Shown here piece by piece: positions 1-9,209 of a stretch of DNA of 64,000 nt (positions are counted from its first letter, which is position 1; the number at the start of each line of letters is the position of its first letter). Source of the stretch: FEN-1219 sp963810755 (GTDB taxonomy: Bacteria; Pseudomonadota; Gammaproteobacteria; Steroidobacterales; Rariloculaceae); the NCBI GenBank assembly GCA_963810755.1, contig CAWEOP010000005.1, positions 16,778-80,777 on the forward strand, written 5' to 3'. The notes under the pieces are model-generated. The model did no database searches. It was not told the DNA's origin and was given only the letters and a program-made list of their open reading frames with translations. A program made the position numbers and the translations under genes.

Positions 1-673
1 ACGAGCCCGAGATGCGCACGAGCACTTTGTCCTCGACGACCGGGAAATCGTACGAGCCGCGCAGATTGAGCCGGTCGCGCTCGCCGGCCTCCAGGTCGAC
101 GTAGCCCGTGCCCGACCCTTGCGGCTTCTTCGAGATGATGCGCACCGCGCCGCCAAGCGTGTTCTTGCCGAACAACGTGCCTTGCGGGCCGCGCAGCACT
201 TCCACACGCTCGATGTCGAGCAGATCCATGATGGCGCCTTGCGGGCGGCCGTGGTACACGTCGTCGATGTAGATCGGCACGCCGGGCTCGAACGACAGCG
301 AGTTGTCGCCGAGGCCGATGCCGCGGATGAATGCCGCGGCCGTCGAGCCCCAACCCGCGCCGAGCGGCGCAATCACCGCGTTCGGCACGAAGGCGTCGAG
401 GTCGAGCGTGCTCGTCGAGCCGCGCGCTTCGAGCTGGTCACCCGTCACTGCGGTGATCGCGAGCGGCGTCTTCTGCAGATTTTCCTCGCGGAAGCGCGCC
501 GTGACGACGATCTCTTCCAGCGCGCCCGGCGGCGGCTGAGGTTGCGCCTGCGCGGTGTTCGTCGCAGGCAACGCGGCCACCAAGAGTAGGCCCGGCGCGC
601 CGCACACGACACGGCGAATCGCGGCCCGCAACGCGTGACGCCGCCCCAAACGGAACGTGGTATCGGAATGCAT
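1..673 (-). CDS. TonB-dependent receptor, N-terminal part (runs off window)
   Basis: The first 224 codons of an outer-membrane TonB-dependent receptor; the gene continues beyond base 1. An N-terminal export signal of about 43 residues is followed by the receptor start motif LEEIVVTARFREENLQ and a complete plug domain with the hallmark stretch IERVEVLRGPQGTLFGKNTLGGAVRI. Family members import ligands such as siderophores, glycans or cobalamin using TonB energy; the substrate here is unknown. A run of seven G (minus strand) lies only 2 bases before this ATG, so the start could be slightly different. It is separated by a strong terminator from the upstream ankyrin/DUF1592/DUF1552 operon, so it has its own promoter somewhere in 674-911. 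Identification of the family is secure; the barrel is not visible. Confidence -1.
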   Translation of the reverse strand, partial: MHSDTTFRLGRRHALRAAIRRVVCGAPGLLLVAALPATNTAQAQPQPPPGALEEIVVTARFREENLQKTPLAITAVTGDQLEARGSTSTLDLDAFVPNAVIAPLGAGWGSTAAAFIRGIGLGDNSLSFEPGVPIYIDDVYHGRPQGAIMDLLDIERVEVLRGPQGTLFGKNTLGGAVRIISKKPQGSGTGYVDLEAGERDRLNLRGSYDFPVVEDKVLVRISGS

Positions 674-911
674 ATCCCCCCCGGGTTATGAGTGTTTCTT
701 CTTCGGCGTTCGGGACGAAGCGCGCCGCGCGAGAACCTGCGCGCTGCTTCGTGTGTGCCCAAACCACGCGAACGCGGGCAACGATATCAGGAAAACGTCG
801 CGTGCATAAGACATTCGTGCGCCGCCCTACGTAACAGGCGTGGCGCGAAACCAACTGACGAATCAGAAAGGCGGCCCTCAGCGCTGCGAACGATCGCCGA
901 ACGCCGAAACG

Positions 912-936
912 AAAAAAGCGGCGCCGTAGCGCCGCT
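912..936 (-). terminator. Rho-independent terminator of the DUF1552 operon
   Basis: A perfect 8-bp stem (917-924 with 929-936, loop cgta) is followed on the minus strand by six T (912-917 read in reverse). It lies about 30 bases after the DUF1552 stop and upstream of the TonB receptor start. Confidence -1.
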
Positions 937-967
937 TCTGTCGGAGTTTCCCGCTCGAGGAGAGAGG

Positions 968-2281
968 CTAGATCGCCATCCTGCCCGTGCTCGCGCCGAT
1001 CTTCTCGACACGCGCGTTCGCGAGGTCCGCAAACGCTACGAGCAGGTTCGCCGTCGCTTCGTCACTTCCTGCCACGACGTGGCGGCCGCCTTGGAGCTTG
1101 CCGTTCGCGCCGCCCAAAATCACGGCCGGCGCATTGTGCCGGTCGTGGGCGTTGCCGTTGCTCATGCCGCTGCCCCAGTAGACCAGCGAGGAATCGAGCA
1201 GCGTGCCGTCGCCGTCGGGGGTCGCCTGAAGCTTGCCGACGAACTCGGCGAACTTCGACACCTGATAGGTGACGAGCTTCGCGTACTTCTCGATGCCCTC
1301 GGGCTTGTCGCCGTGGTGCGAGACCGGGTGATGCGGCTCGGAGATGCCGATGTGCGCATAGCTCCGGCTGCTGCCCTCGTGGCCCAGCATGAACGTGAAC
1401 ACGCGCGAGATGTCGCCCTGGAATGCGAGGTGCAGGAGGTCGTACGTGACGGTGAGGTGATCGTCGAAGCTGTCCGGGATGCCGATCGGCGCCGCGGGCG
1501 CCGAAGCGAGCGTGTCCTTACGAGCCTGCATCTTCTCGAGCGACTCTTCGACGCGCCGGACGTTCGTGAGGTACTCGTCGAGGATCGCGTTGTCGTGGCT
1601 GCCGAGCTTGTGCTCGAGCCGCTTGGTCTCTTCCGCAACCGAGTCGAGCATGCTCTGCTTCTGGCGCAGTCGGCCGAGTCGCTGCTCCGCCGTGCCCGGG
1701 TCGCCGAACATGCGCTCGAACGTCACCTGCGGGTTGATCGCGACGGGCAGCGGGCTGAAGTCGTCGTGCCACGAGATCGTGTTGAAGAACACGCAAGGGA
1801 AGCCGTCGCATGCGCCCGCGGCCGTACCCATGTCTTCCGTGCCCACCTCGAGCGAGCGCATCGGCGTGTCCTCAGCGACGACGTCCGCGATGTATTGGTC
1901 GATGGTTTTCTTCGATTCGATCTTGCCGTAGTTACCGGCGGTGTTGACGGGGCCGACGCCGTTCAGGAACGCGGAGCTCGCGCCGACGTGCACGGAGCCG
2001 TCCGGCGCCTTCATCTTGCTCACCGTAACCAGGTGAGCGCGATACGGCTCGAGCGGCTTCATGATCGGCTGGAAGTCGAAATCGGTACCGACCTTGGTCG
2101 GGTGCCAGAGCTGCGGGTACACGCCGTTCGGCATGTAGATCGCGCCGAAGCGCAGTGGCCGCTTCGCGCTCGATTGGCCGAAGGCCGGCACCATCGCATT
2201 CAACATCGGCAGAGCGATCGCGGCACCCGCGCCGCGGAGAAACGTGCGGCGGTGCAGGTGCTTCTTCGTGATGAACGTCAT
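968..2281 (-). CDS. DUF1552 domain protein, Tat-exported
   Basis: A 437-residue protein of the DUF1552 family (PF07586), whose biochemical role is not established. The N-terminus reads KKHLHRRTFLRGAGAAIALP, a twin-arginine (Tat) signal, so the protein should be folded before export to the periplasm. The family core with PNGVYP, SVHVGASSAFL and the C-terminal LVYWGSGMSNGNAHDRHNAP stretch is present. The start at 2281 is chosen because GGAGGG lies 7 bases upstream; the reading frame extends further upstream without support. It sits 19 bases after the DUF1592 gene, and the two families are typically neighbours in genomes, suggesting one periplasmic redox or hydrolytic module. A closely related second copy lies at 15256-16605. 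Confidence -1.
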   Translation of the reverse strand: MTFITKKHLHRRTFLRGAGAAIALPMLNAMVPAFGQSSAKRPLRFGAIYMPNGVYPQLWHPTKVGTDFDFQPIMKPLEPYRAHLVTVSKMKAPDGSVHVGASSAFLNGVGPVNTAGNYGKIESKKTIDQYIADVVAEDTPMRSLEVGTEDMGTAAGACDGFPCVFFNTISWHDDFSPLPVAINPQVTFERMFGDPGTAEQRLGRLRQKQSMLDSVAEETKRLEHKLGSHDNAILDEYLTNVRRVEESLEKMQARKDTLASAPAAPIGIPDSFDDHLTVTYDLLHLAFQGDISRVFTFMLGHEGSSRSYAHIGISEPHHPVSHHGDKPEGIEKYAKLVTYQVSKFAEFVGKLQATPDGDGTLLDSSLVYWGSGMSNGNAHDRHNAPAVILGGANGKLQGGRHVVAGSDEATANLLVAFADLANARVEKIGASTGRMAI

Positions 2282-2300
2282 GACAATACCCTCCATCCAA

Positions 2301-4739
2301 TCATTGGCGCCGCGCCACGGTCGAAAGCGCGTCTGGTTCGGCAAGTTTGGTTCGCATTTGGAACGGCAAGCTGTCGACCACCCCCAGGATGATGGCCGAC
2401 AACCGATAATCGTCCTTCGCCGCGTTTCGCACAATGCTGCGAACCACCGGCATGTCCGCGGGCTCGAGCCCTCGGCCCAGGGCGTAGATCAGGAGCTTCT
2501 CGGCCACCGTGCCCGCGAACACCTCAGGTCTAGCGAGCAGGGCCGCGCGCAGCGCGACGGGGCCGTCGACGGCCGTGCCGTCGGCCAGGATGCCGGCCGC
2601 GTCGATCGGGAGCCCGTCGACCGTCTCGTCCTGCCACTGGCCGACCGCGTTGAAGTTCTCGAGCGCGAAGCCGAGCGGGTCCAAGTTCCGGTGGCACGTC
2701 GCGCACGTCGGGTTCGCGCGGTGCAGCTCGAGCTGCTCGCGGACCGTCGACGGCCGGTCCTTCGGCTTACTGTCCTCGAGCGCGGGCACCACCGCGGGCG
2801 GCTGGGGCGGCGGGCTGTTCAAGATATTCGCCATCACGTACTTGCCGCGGATGATCGGGGACGTGCGGCTCGCGGCCGACGTGAGCGACAGGATGCTGCC
2901 GTGACCGAGCAAGCCGCGGCGCTTCGGATCGGTGAGCGCCACCTTGCGGAACCGGGAGCCGTAGACGCCCGGAATACCGTAGTGGCGCGCGAGCCGCTCG
3001 TTCACGAACGTGTAGTCGGCATCGAGCAGCTCGAGCACGCTGCGGTTCTCGCGCAGCACGTTCGAGAACAATAGCTCCGTCTCGCGGCGAAACGCCTTGC
3101 GGAGGTTGTCGTCGAAGTCGGGGAACAGCAGGAGATCGGGCACGACTCGCTGCTCGAGATTGCGCAGCTGCAGCCACTGACCGGTGAAGTTCGCCACGAG
3201 CGCGTCGGCGCGCGGATCCGCGATCATGCGCCGCACCTGCGCCTCGAGCACGCGCGGCTTGCTGAGCCGGTCGTCGATCGCGAGGTCGAGCAGCTCGTCG
3301 TCCGGGATGCTCGACCAGAGGAAGAACGAGAGACGCGATGCGAGCTCGACGTCGCCGATCCGGTGCGCGGAGCCGGCCGGCAGATCCGCGGCGTCGCCTT
3401 CCGCACGGAACAGGAACGACGGGCTCACGAGCATGCGCGAGAGCCCCGCGCGGATGCCGGCGTCGAAGTCGCCACCCTCGGCGCGGGCGCCGTCATAAAA
3501 GGAGACCGGCGCCGCGATATCGTCTTCGTCCACGGGCCGCCGGAATGCGCGCTTCGCGAGCGTCGTGAAGATCTCCTTCGCGCACGCGGGCTCCTCGGCG
3601 GCCGTCGCGGGCTTGCAGACGAGCACGCGCTCACGGATCGCCGTGTCGCTGACGCCGCTCACGTCGAACGGGCCCGCGATGTTCGCGGTCTCGAGCCGCG
3701 GGATTCCGGCCGGGTTATGCGCTTCCTGCGAGTCGCGCAGCGACGGCTGCCAGGCGTTCTGCTCGAGAGCCGGGCGCTCGACCCAGGTGAAGCCGATCTC
3801 GTGCGGGCCGGCGGTGATCGGAATGCGCGGCGACGTCATCCGTTCGTCGATCACGACGCGCGATGCGAGGATGTCGGCCGCGCTTTCCTTGTGGTCGTCC
3901 GGGCCGCCGACCGCGGCGGCGTAGACCTGCTCGCCGTCGACTGTAATCACGAACTGGTGCGGCGTGTCCTGCCCTTCGACGCCGACGTAACCCTCCGCGA
4001 CGGTGCGCAACAACCGGCCGGACAGCACGTAGTCCGCGTCCGCCGGGAAGTTGTGCGTGACGACGGTGCCGCCGCGCGTGCCGATCGGCAGGCCTTCCAT
4101 GTGCTGGTCCTGCGTGACGTCGACCGGGATCTTGTAGGTGGCGGCGGTCGGGACGGTGTCGGGATTGCCGATCGCGACGTCCGCGACGCGCAGCGCCGCA
4201 GTGAGGTAGCGCTCGAGCAGCAGCGGCGAAGTCGTGAGCACCGCGGCGATATTGTCGAACCCGAAGTCTCCACCGTCGCTCGGCAAGAGCTCCGTCACGT
4301 CCACCTCGACGCCGAGCAAGTCCCGGATCGCATTCGCGTACTCGGCGCGATTGAGTCGATGCACGGTTTGCGCGCCGGCGTACGGCTCGGCGGCGGCGGC
4401 CGCATCGAGCGTGCTCTCCAAGGCCGCGACGAACTCCTCGCGCAATGCGGGATCGGGTTGCGGCTCGTCGCGCGGCGGCATCATGCCGAGACGCAGCTTC
4501 TTGATCGCGGCTTCCCAGACGCGCGCGTCCTGAATGACGCTGTCAGGCCGTCTGTGCTCGAACGACAGATCGCCGGTGAGCTCGGCATCGTTGTGGCAGT
4601 CGACGCAATACTTGTCGAGCATCGCCCAGCGCTCTTCGAGCACGGCTTCCGGCGCAGGCTTCAACCAGACGTACGCGCCGACACCCACCGCGATCGCGGC
4701 GGCCGCGCACCCGCCCGCAATATAGGTCGATCGCGTCAT
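2301..4739 (-). CDS. DUF1592/DUF1588/DUF1585 c-type cytochrome protein
   Basis: An 812-residue multidomain protein of the type first noted in planctomycetes. Residues 7-26 form a membrane anchor or uncleaved signal. Two c-haem motifs are visible: CVDCH at residues 45-49 and CATCH near residues 679-683. Between them lie the domains usually labelled DUF1587, DUF1595, DUF1592, DUF1588 and DUF1585 (landmarks: VHRLNRAEYANAIRDLLG, SRLSFFLWSSIPDDELL, FVNERLARHYGIPGV, DPLGFALENFNAVGQW). It is probably a periplasmic, membrane-tethered electron-transfer protein; the substrate is unknown. Its start codon overlaps the stop of the upstream ankyrin gene by four bases (ATGA), implying translational coupling, and DUF1552 follows. 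A paralog is at 10386-12839. Confidence -1.
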   Translation of the reverse strand: MTRSTYIAGGCAAAAIAVGVGAYVWLKPAPEAVLEERWAMLDKYCVDCHNDAELTGDLSFEHRRPDSVIQDARVWEAAIKKLRLGMMPPRDEPQPDPALREEFVAALESTLDAAAAAEPYAGAQTVHRLNRAEYANAIRDLLGVEVDVTELLPSDGGDFGFDNIAAVLTTSPLLLERYLTAALRVADVAIGNPDTVPTAATYKIPVDVTQDQHMEGLPIGTRGGTVVTHNFPADADYVLSGRLLRTVAEGYVGVEGQDTPHQFVITVDGEQVYAAAVGGPDDHKESAADILASRVVIDERMTSPRIPITAGPHEIGFTWVERPALEQNAWQPSLRDSQEAHNPAGIPRLETANIAGPFDVSGVSDTAIRERVLVCKPATAAEEPACAKEIFTTLAKRAFRRPVDEDDIAAPVSFYDGARAEGGDFDAGIRAGLSRMLVSPSFLFRAEGDAADLPAGSAHRIGDVELASRLSFFLWSSIPDDELLDLAIDDRLSKPRVLEAQVRRMIADPRADALVANFTGQWLQLRNLEQRVVPDLLLFPDFDDNLRKAFRRETELLFSNVLRENRSVLELLDADYTFVNERLARHYGIPGVYGSRFRKVALTDPKRRGLLGHGSILSLTSAASRTSPIIRGKYVMANILNSPPPQPPAVVPALEDSKPKDRPSTVREQLELHRANPTCATCHRNLDPLGFALENFNAVGQWQDETVDGLPIDAAGILADGTAVDGPVALRAALLARPEVFAGTVAEKLLIYALGRGLEPADMPVVRSIVRNAAKDDYRLSAIILGVVDSLPFQMRTKLAEPDALSTVARRQ

Positions 4740-6349
4740 CGCGCCTCGTGCGTGTCCGCGGCCGCGTGGGCCTCGACGGCCGGCTTCTTCGCCGCGTCGC
4801 GCAGCAACGCGACGACCTCTTCGGGCGCGGCGGCGTCCTTGCCCTTCTGCGGGCCGAACGGATTCGCGGCCGGGTCGTACGGCTCGAGCTTCTCGGCGAG
4901 CTGTAGCGCGGTGAGCCCGTCGCCGTTCTTGGCCTTGAGATCCGCGCCGCCTTCGGTGAGCGCGCGCAGAGTGTCCAGATTGCGCAAGTCGACGGCCTTG
5001 TGCAGCGCCGTGGCACCGTCGCTCCCGACGGCGTTGACGTTCGCGCCGGACGCGATCAGCAAGCGCGCGGCGTCGGCCGGCGTGCGATTCGACGGCTCGC
5101 GGAACGGCGGCGGCCCGACGCGCGAGTAGCCGGGACCGGCGGACAACGGTACGCCCTTACCGCCGTTGATCGCGGCCATCAGCGGCGTCTTGCCGACGTT
5201 CGCATTCGCGCCCGGCCCGCCGCCTTCGGCGTTCGTCGGCGTCCACTCGAGGTTCGCGCCGTGCGCGATCAGAAGCTTCAGCGCTTCGACGTCGGCGGCG
5301 ATGGCCGCGCGATAGAACGGCGACGCGTTCGCGAACGGATCGCAGCACATCGCCGCGGCGTGCATCTGGCCGACGAACGGCTTGTTCGGATCCGCTCCTT
5401 TGTCGAGGAAGAGCGCGATCAGATCGAGCGCGGTGCGCTGGTTGGCGAAATTGTTGCGCAGCTTCGAGCCGTCGTGCGCGTACCAGTCCGTCGTCGCGTC
5501 GCGCATCTCCACGGCGTGGTAGAGCGAGCCGTCGTTCGCGTCAGCGCCGAGCTCGAGCAGCGTCGCGGCAAGATCGAACCGGTCGTTCACGACCGTGATC
5601 ATCATCGCCGTCGCGCCATCGCCGTTGCGCGTGCTGAAGTCGGCGCCGGCCGCGGCGAGCCGACGGACGACGTCTTCGTGGCCGTTGCGGGCCGCCCACA
5701 TCAGAGCCGTGAAGCCGCCGGACGGATAGTCGGCGTTCTTGCGATCCTTGAGCAGGTTGATGTGCGCCTGAAGGTTCGGATCCGCGCCCGCATTCAAGAG
5801 CGCATCGACCACGGCCGTGTGGCCTTCGGCGGCCGCCCACATCAGAGCGGTCTGCTGTTGAAAGGACTCCTGGGCGTTCGGCTGCGCGCCGTGCGCGAGC
5901 AGGAGCCGCACCGCCTCCACGTTGCCGGCCTGCGACGCCGCCATGAGCGGCGTCTCGCCTTCCGGATGGGCGAGCGCAACGTCGGCGCCGCCGTCGAGGA
6001 GCGCGTCGACGATCGCAGCGTCACCGGTGCGGCTCGCCTGGATCAGCGGCGTGACGCCGTATTTGTTCGCGACGTTCGCGTTCGCGTGCGCTGCGGTGAG
6101 CGCCTTGACCATCTCGAGGTCGGAGTTGTACGCGGCCCAGAGCAGCGCCGTGGAGCCGTCCGTCGCGGGCATATTTACGTCGGCGCGTGAGCCGATGAGC
6201 GCCTTGACCGTGCCGAGATCGTCGGCGCGTGCGGCTTTTGCGATCGGGCTATCGGCCGCGGACGCGGGCGCCGCGCACAGCACGGCGAGCAGCAGCGACG
6301 AACCGAACGCGGCGTGACCGCGTATACCCAGCTTCTTCTGCGTGCGCAT
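4736..6349 (-). CDS. Periplasmic ankyrin-repeat protein
   Basis: A 537-residue protein with a Sec-type signal peptide (hydrophobic LLLAVLCAAPASA ending near residue 32) followed by about ten ankyrin repeats, recognisable from repeated units such as DGSTALLWAAYNSDLEMVKAL and GETPLMAASQAGNVEAVRLL. A long spacer (about residues 255-380) breaks the array. Ankyrin arrays are protein-binding scaffolds; here the scaffold would act in the periplasm. The start at 6349 has a GGGGG ribosome-binding run at 6357-6361, 7 bases upstream, whereas the in-frame extension to 6535 has none. It is the first gene of the operon with DUF1592 and DUF1552, so it may assemble or protect that redox pair. A second exported ankyrin protein lies at 35711-37240. 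Confidence -1.
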   Translation of the reverse strand: MRTQKKLGIRGHAAFGSSLLLAVLCAAPASAADSPIAKAARADDLGTVKALIGSRADVNMPATDGSTALLWAAYNSDLEMVKALTAAHANANVANKYGVTPLIQASRTGDAAIVDALLDGGADVALAHPEGETPLMAASQAGNVEAVRLLLAHGAQPNAQESFQQQTALMWAAAEGHTAVVDALLNAGADPNLQAHINLLKDRKNADYPSGGFTALMWAARNGHEDVVRRLAAAGADFSTRNGDGATAMMITVVNDRFDLAATLLELGADANDGSLYHAVEMRDATTDWYAHDGSKLRNNFANQRTALDLIALFLDKGADPNKPFVGQMHAAAMCCDPFANASPFYRAAIAADVEALKLLIAHGANLEWTPTNAEGGGPGANANVGKTPLMAAINGGKGVPLSAGPGYSRVGPPPFREPSNRTPADAARLLIASGANVNAVGSDGATALHKAVDLRNLDTLRALTEGGADLKAKNGDGLTALQLAEKLEPYDPAANPFGPQKGKDAAAPEEVVALLRDAAKKPAVEAHAAADTHEAR

Positions 6350-6746
6350 CCTCGTACCCCCTACGACGCGAACAGTCTTGACTGAGCTCGGCGATGAAGC
6401 CCTCGGGACGTGCCCGCGGCCCCTCGCCGAATTTCGAATCAGAATAACTGCAAAGTAAGTAATGCGCCATAACAGAGTGCGCAGAAAGCCACAGAAGACG
6501 GAGTACGGTAACCATGCGTAGGAGACGGGATTCACGGCGCATTAGGCGACTCGACGAGCCGCCGGAGCGAAGGTAAGTTGCGGAAAGGCCGAGGTACACT
6601 TACGTCACAAATTCGAACGGCCGCGGCATCTCCTGCGGCCCGGGCTAAGACCGGCGGGGGCAACGCGCACGCCGGCCGTTAGAAAACTTAAGGATTGCGG
6701 CCATGCCGGGTGAGCTCGGCCGAGCGGGCGTCGCTCGACGATAGCG
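6350..6746. other. Intergenic region between divergent genes
   Basis: This 397-base gap separates the minus-strand ankyrin operon from the plus-strand acetyltransferase and must hold both promoters. It is locally less GC-rich around 6435-6480. No convincing ORF or terminator is seen. The only landmark I can point to is the GGGGG ribosome-binding run at 6357-6361. Confidence -1.
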
Positions 6747-7235
6747 ATGTGCACAACGCGCCTCCAAGCCAAGAACCTCGAGCTCGTGCCAAAGAGCACG
6801 GAGGAAGTTCGGGCGGCGATCGCCGCGATGGATCCTGCAACGAAGGCACAGCTATCGGCCGATTGGATGGCGCTACTCGCCGCCGCGACCTCGGGCGACG
6901 CGTGGGTGCTCGGCTATTCAGTGGTGCACCGCGCTAGCGGCGCCGTCGTCGGCTCGTGCGGCTACAAGGGTCCGCCAACGGCGGATGGTGCGGTCGAAAT
7001 CGCGTACGGCATCGATTCCGAGCAGCGCGGCAAAGGGTACGCGACGGAAGCGGCGGCGGCGCTCGTCGAGCACGCGTTCGCGTCGGCGGAAGTGCGGGTC
7101 GTCATCGCGCATACCCTTCCGGAGTCGCACGCCTCGCAGAAAGTCCTCGCGAACTGCGGTTTCGCGTACGTCGCCGAGGTCATCGATCCCGACGACGGGC
7201 TCGTCTTCAGATTCGAGAAGCACCGAGACGCGTGA
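6747..7235 (+). CDS. GNAT-family N-acetyltransferase
   Basis: A 162-residue cytoplasmic acetyltransferase of the RimJ/RimL-like GNAT branch. The acetyl-CoA pyrophosphate-binding signature appears as EQRGKGYATEAAAALVEHAF (about residues 92-111), followed by the typical SHASQKVLANCGFAYV segment. The N-terminus TTRLQAKNLELVPKSTEEV matches the usual first strand, supporting the ATG at 6747. The substrate cannot be predicted; candidates are ribosomal protein N-termini, amino acids or small amines. It is a single-gene unit, convergent with the ModA-like gene that ends at 7269. Confidence -1.
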   Translation: MCTTRLQAKNLELVPKSTEEVRAAIAAMDPATKAQLSADWMALLAAATSGDAWVLGYSVVHRASGAVVGSCGYKGPPTADGAVEIAYGIDSEQRGKGYATEAAAALVEHAFASAEVRVVIAHTLPESHASQKVLANCGFAYVAEVIDPDDGLVFRFEKHRDA

Positions 7236-7268
7236 TGGTGCGCCCAACCTTCTACCCGCGAACCGCGG

Positions 7269-8027
7269 TCAGCGCACGAGCTCCATACCTTTCGCCTCGT
7301 ACGTGTGCGCCGCGCCCGGAGCACGCAGCGCCGCGACGAGCTTCCTGGTGTCCGCGTGCGCGGCCGAGCTCGCGCTGGCGCCGCCGGCAAACGACACGTA
7401 GCCCTGGAGCTCTTTCGGGAACGGCGCGACGAACTGCACGCCGTGCGCCGGCAAGATCTCGCTGATCAGCGTGAGCACCATCTCCACCTTGCCGTTCGCG
7501 ACGGTCTCGACCGACTGATCGACGCTCTGCGCGATCACGATTTTCGGCTTCATTTCCGCCGCGATGCCGAGCGTGTCGAGCATCCGCTCGATGTGCGGCT
7601 TCGAGGCCCCGACGCCGACCCACGTGACCGACTTGGTCGCGAGCAGGGCCCGCTTCATCGCGTCGGGCGTCGCGACGTCCGGCTTCGCCGCGCCTGCGCG
7701 CACACCGACGCCGACGCCGGAGCGGCCGAGCGCCCCGACGGAGTCCGGCGCGATCTTTCCCGATTTCGCGAGCGCGTCGATCACTTCCGTGGTGAGCACC
7801 GCGACGTCGAACGCCTCGCCCGCCTCGATCCGCTGGCGCAGCGCGGCAGTCGTGTTGAACTCGAACGCGAGCGGACGCTTGAGGTCCCTTTCGAGCTGCG
7901 GCTTCAGCTCGTCGATCACCGCTTTCATGCCGTTCGACGCGAGCACGTGCAGCGGCGTCGACTGTGCGTTCGCGAGCTGACCTGCCAAACCGAGGGCTAC
8001 CGCCGTAGTGAAGCCGAGAAGTCGCAT
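7269..8027 (-). CDS. ModA-like periplasmic substrate-binding protein
   Basis: A 252-residue extracellular solute-binding protein with a cleavable signal (MRLLGFTTAVALGLAGQLANAQ). The mature part starts LHVLASNGMKAVIDELKP and contains GEAFDVAVLTTEVIDAL, GKIAPDSVGALGRSGVGVGVR and a C-terminal YVSFAGGASAS segment, as in molybdate-binding ModA relatives. No ModB/ModC transporter genes are adjacent, so it may be an orphan binding protein for molybdate or another small anion. The start is set at 8027 because AAGGGG at 8035-8040 then has a 7-base spacer; the ATG at 8033 is too close to it. Confidence -1.
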   Translation of the reverse strand: MRLLGFTTAVALGLAGQLANAQSTPLHVLASNGMKAVIDELKPQLERDLKRPLAFEFNTTAALRQRIEAGEAFDVAVLTTEVIDALAKSGKIAPDSVGALGRSGVGVGVRAGAAKPDVATPDAMKRALLATKSVTWVGVGASKPHIERMLDTLGIAAEMKPKIVIAQSVDQSVETVANGKVEMVLTLISEILPAHGVQFVAPFPKELQGYVSFAGGASASSAAHADTRKLVAALRAPGAAHTYEAKGMELVR

Positions 8028-8047
8028 GATCATTCCCCTTTTTCGTC

Positions 8048-8347
8048 CTAGAATTTCTTCGCGAGCAACATCACGCGGCGCGCCGCGGCGAGCAGCAGCA
8101 AGCCGCGGCTGATGAGCCGCAGAGTGCCGGCCCCGCGCGCACGCCCGATCAGCACGAGTGCGATTACGCCTGCCGCGATCGCGACGGGGTGCAGCACCGT
8201 GCTGCGCGCCAACGTCACGATCCGATCCACCGATTGCAGCCGCGTTTCGACTGCTCGCACCTCGCCCGCCACGACACGCCGTTGAAAGGCGCAGCGCAAC
8301 CGCAGCGTCGCGTTTCGTTCCGCGAGCTCGCGTCCTCGATCGCTCAT
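8048..8347 (-). CDS. YqjK-like small membrane protein
   Basis: A 99-residue protein: a basic, charged N-terminal half (SDRGRELAERNATLRLRCAF) and a hydrophobic segment at about residues 53-69 (PVAIAAGVIALVLIGRA). Size, position and composition fit the YqjK family. It is third in the order DUF883 (YqjD/ElaB) - YqjE - YqjK known from enterobacteria. The function of YqjK is not established. The gene starts 28 bases after the YqjE stop and is likely co-transcribed. Family assignment rests mainly on context, hence moderate confidence. Confidence -1.
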   Translation of the reverse strand: MSDRGRELAERNATLRLRCAFQRRVVAGEVRAVETRLQSVDRIVTLARSTVLHPVAIAAGVIALVLIGRARGAGTLRLISRGLLLLAAARRVMLLAKKF

Positions 8348-8375
8348 CCAGTCGCTCCCGCGGCGAGCGCCGGCG

Positions 8376-8822
8376 TCACGAGCGTCGCCTCTTGAGCTGC
8401 TCGCGATCCTTCGCGAGCTCCGCGAACGTGCCTTCGAGCAAACGCGGGCGATTCCGCACTTTCGTGCGCAGCACCACGAGCCCCGCGAGCGCGATCGCGA
8501 AAAACGAGCTCGCGACGAGCACCGACGCGAGCACGCGGTGCGTGTCCCAGAACATGAAGATGATCACGAGCGTCGTGAGGAACAGGCCCATCGCCGCCGC
8601 GAGCAGCGCAACGAGGGTCCAGATCAAGATCTCTACGCCCCGGTGGATTTCCTCTTGCACCTCCGTCGTGAGCAGCTCGATGCGTGTCTGCGCAATCGAG
8701 ACGACGGTCGCGAGCAGGTTGGCGAGCGACTTGAAAAGCCCGCTGACGGGACCGCTTTCTGTCGTGCCCGGTCCTTCGGGCGTATCGGCGTCGTCGACCA
8801 AGCGCCGGCTCGCCTGCGTCAA
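8376..8822 (-). CDS. YqjE-like phage-holin-family membrane protein
   Basis: A 148-residue inner-membrane protein with two transmembrane helices (about LIWTLVALLAAAMGLFLTTL and VLASVLVASSFFAIALAGLV) preceded by the family motif SLANLLATVVSIAQTRIELLTTEV. This matches the YqjE/actinobacterial-holin-like family (PF07332). The start is unusual: no ATG fits, but a TTG at 8822-8820 overlaps the TGA stop of the upstream DUF883 gene as TTGA, an arrangement expected for translational coupling. Its partners YqjD-like and YqjK-like flank it. YqjD relatives anchor ribosomes to the membrane in stationary phase; the exact task of YqjE is unknown. Confidence -1.
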   Translation of the reverse strand: MTQASRRLVDDADTPEGPGTTESGPVSGLFKSLANLLATVVSIAQTRIELLTTEVQEEIHRGVEILIWTLVALLAAAMGLFLTTLVIIFMFWDTHRVLASVLVASSFFAIALAGLVVLRTKVRNRPRLLEGTFAELAKDREQLKRRRS

Positions 8823-9124
8823 CGGCGACCGAGCAACAGGCCGAGCACGAGCGCGACGCCGGCCACGATGCCGATGGCCTGCCACGGATTCGCGCGCACG
8901 TAGACGTCCGCCTCCCCCGCGAGCGCGCGAGCGCGCTCCATCGCCTCGTCCTCGATGCCCGCGAGCCGCTCCTTCGCTTGCCGCACGCTTTCCTCGGCGC
9001 GGGTTCGCGCCTCCTCGATCTTCTCGCCGGTCTGCGCGGCGGTCGCCCTGAGCAGGGTTTCCGCGTCGCGGATTACGGCGTGCAAATCGTCGATGAGCTT
9101 GTCGGCGGTACCGTTGGCGTTCAT
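8819..9124 (-). CDS. DUF883 (ElaB/YqjD-like) membrane-anchored protein
   Basis: A 101-residue protein with the DUF883 layout: a long amphipathic helix rich in A, E, R and K (residues about 5-75, for example IRDAETLLRATAAQTGEKI and ESVRQAKERLAGIEDEAMER), the conserved VYVRANPWQAIGIVAGVAL and a C-terminal membrane anchor ending LLLGRR. E. coli relatives YqjD, ElaB and YgaM are tail-anchored, are induced in stationary phase and associate with ribosomes. It is first in an operon with the YqjE- and YqjK-like genes. Confidence -1.
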   Translation of the reverse strand: MNANGTADKLIDDLHAVIRDAETLLRATAAQTGEKIEEARTRAEESVRQAKERLAGIEDEAMERARALAGEADVYVRANPWQAIGIVAGVALVLGLLLGRR

Positions 9125-9209
9125 TGGTGTTGTTCTCAGGTGCGCCGCAGCCTAAGGGCTGCGAACCGCGGGGAATCGATGGTATTCCGCGCCCGGAGCA
9201 GCGGCAAGC

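Noticed and set aside
692..2392. 566-residue plus-strand open frame over the DUF1552 gene
   Set aside because: Antisense shadow typical of high-GC DNA; composition is not protein-like.
3363..5129. 588-residue plus-strand open frame over the DUF1592 and ankyrin genes
   Set aside because: Antisense shadow; the minus-strand proteins are clearly real.
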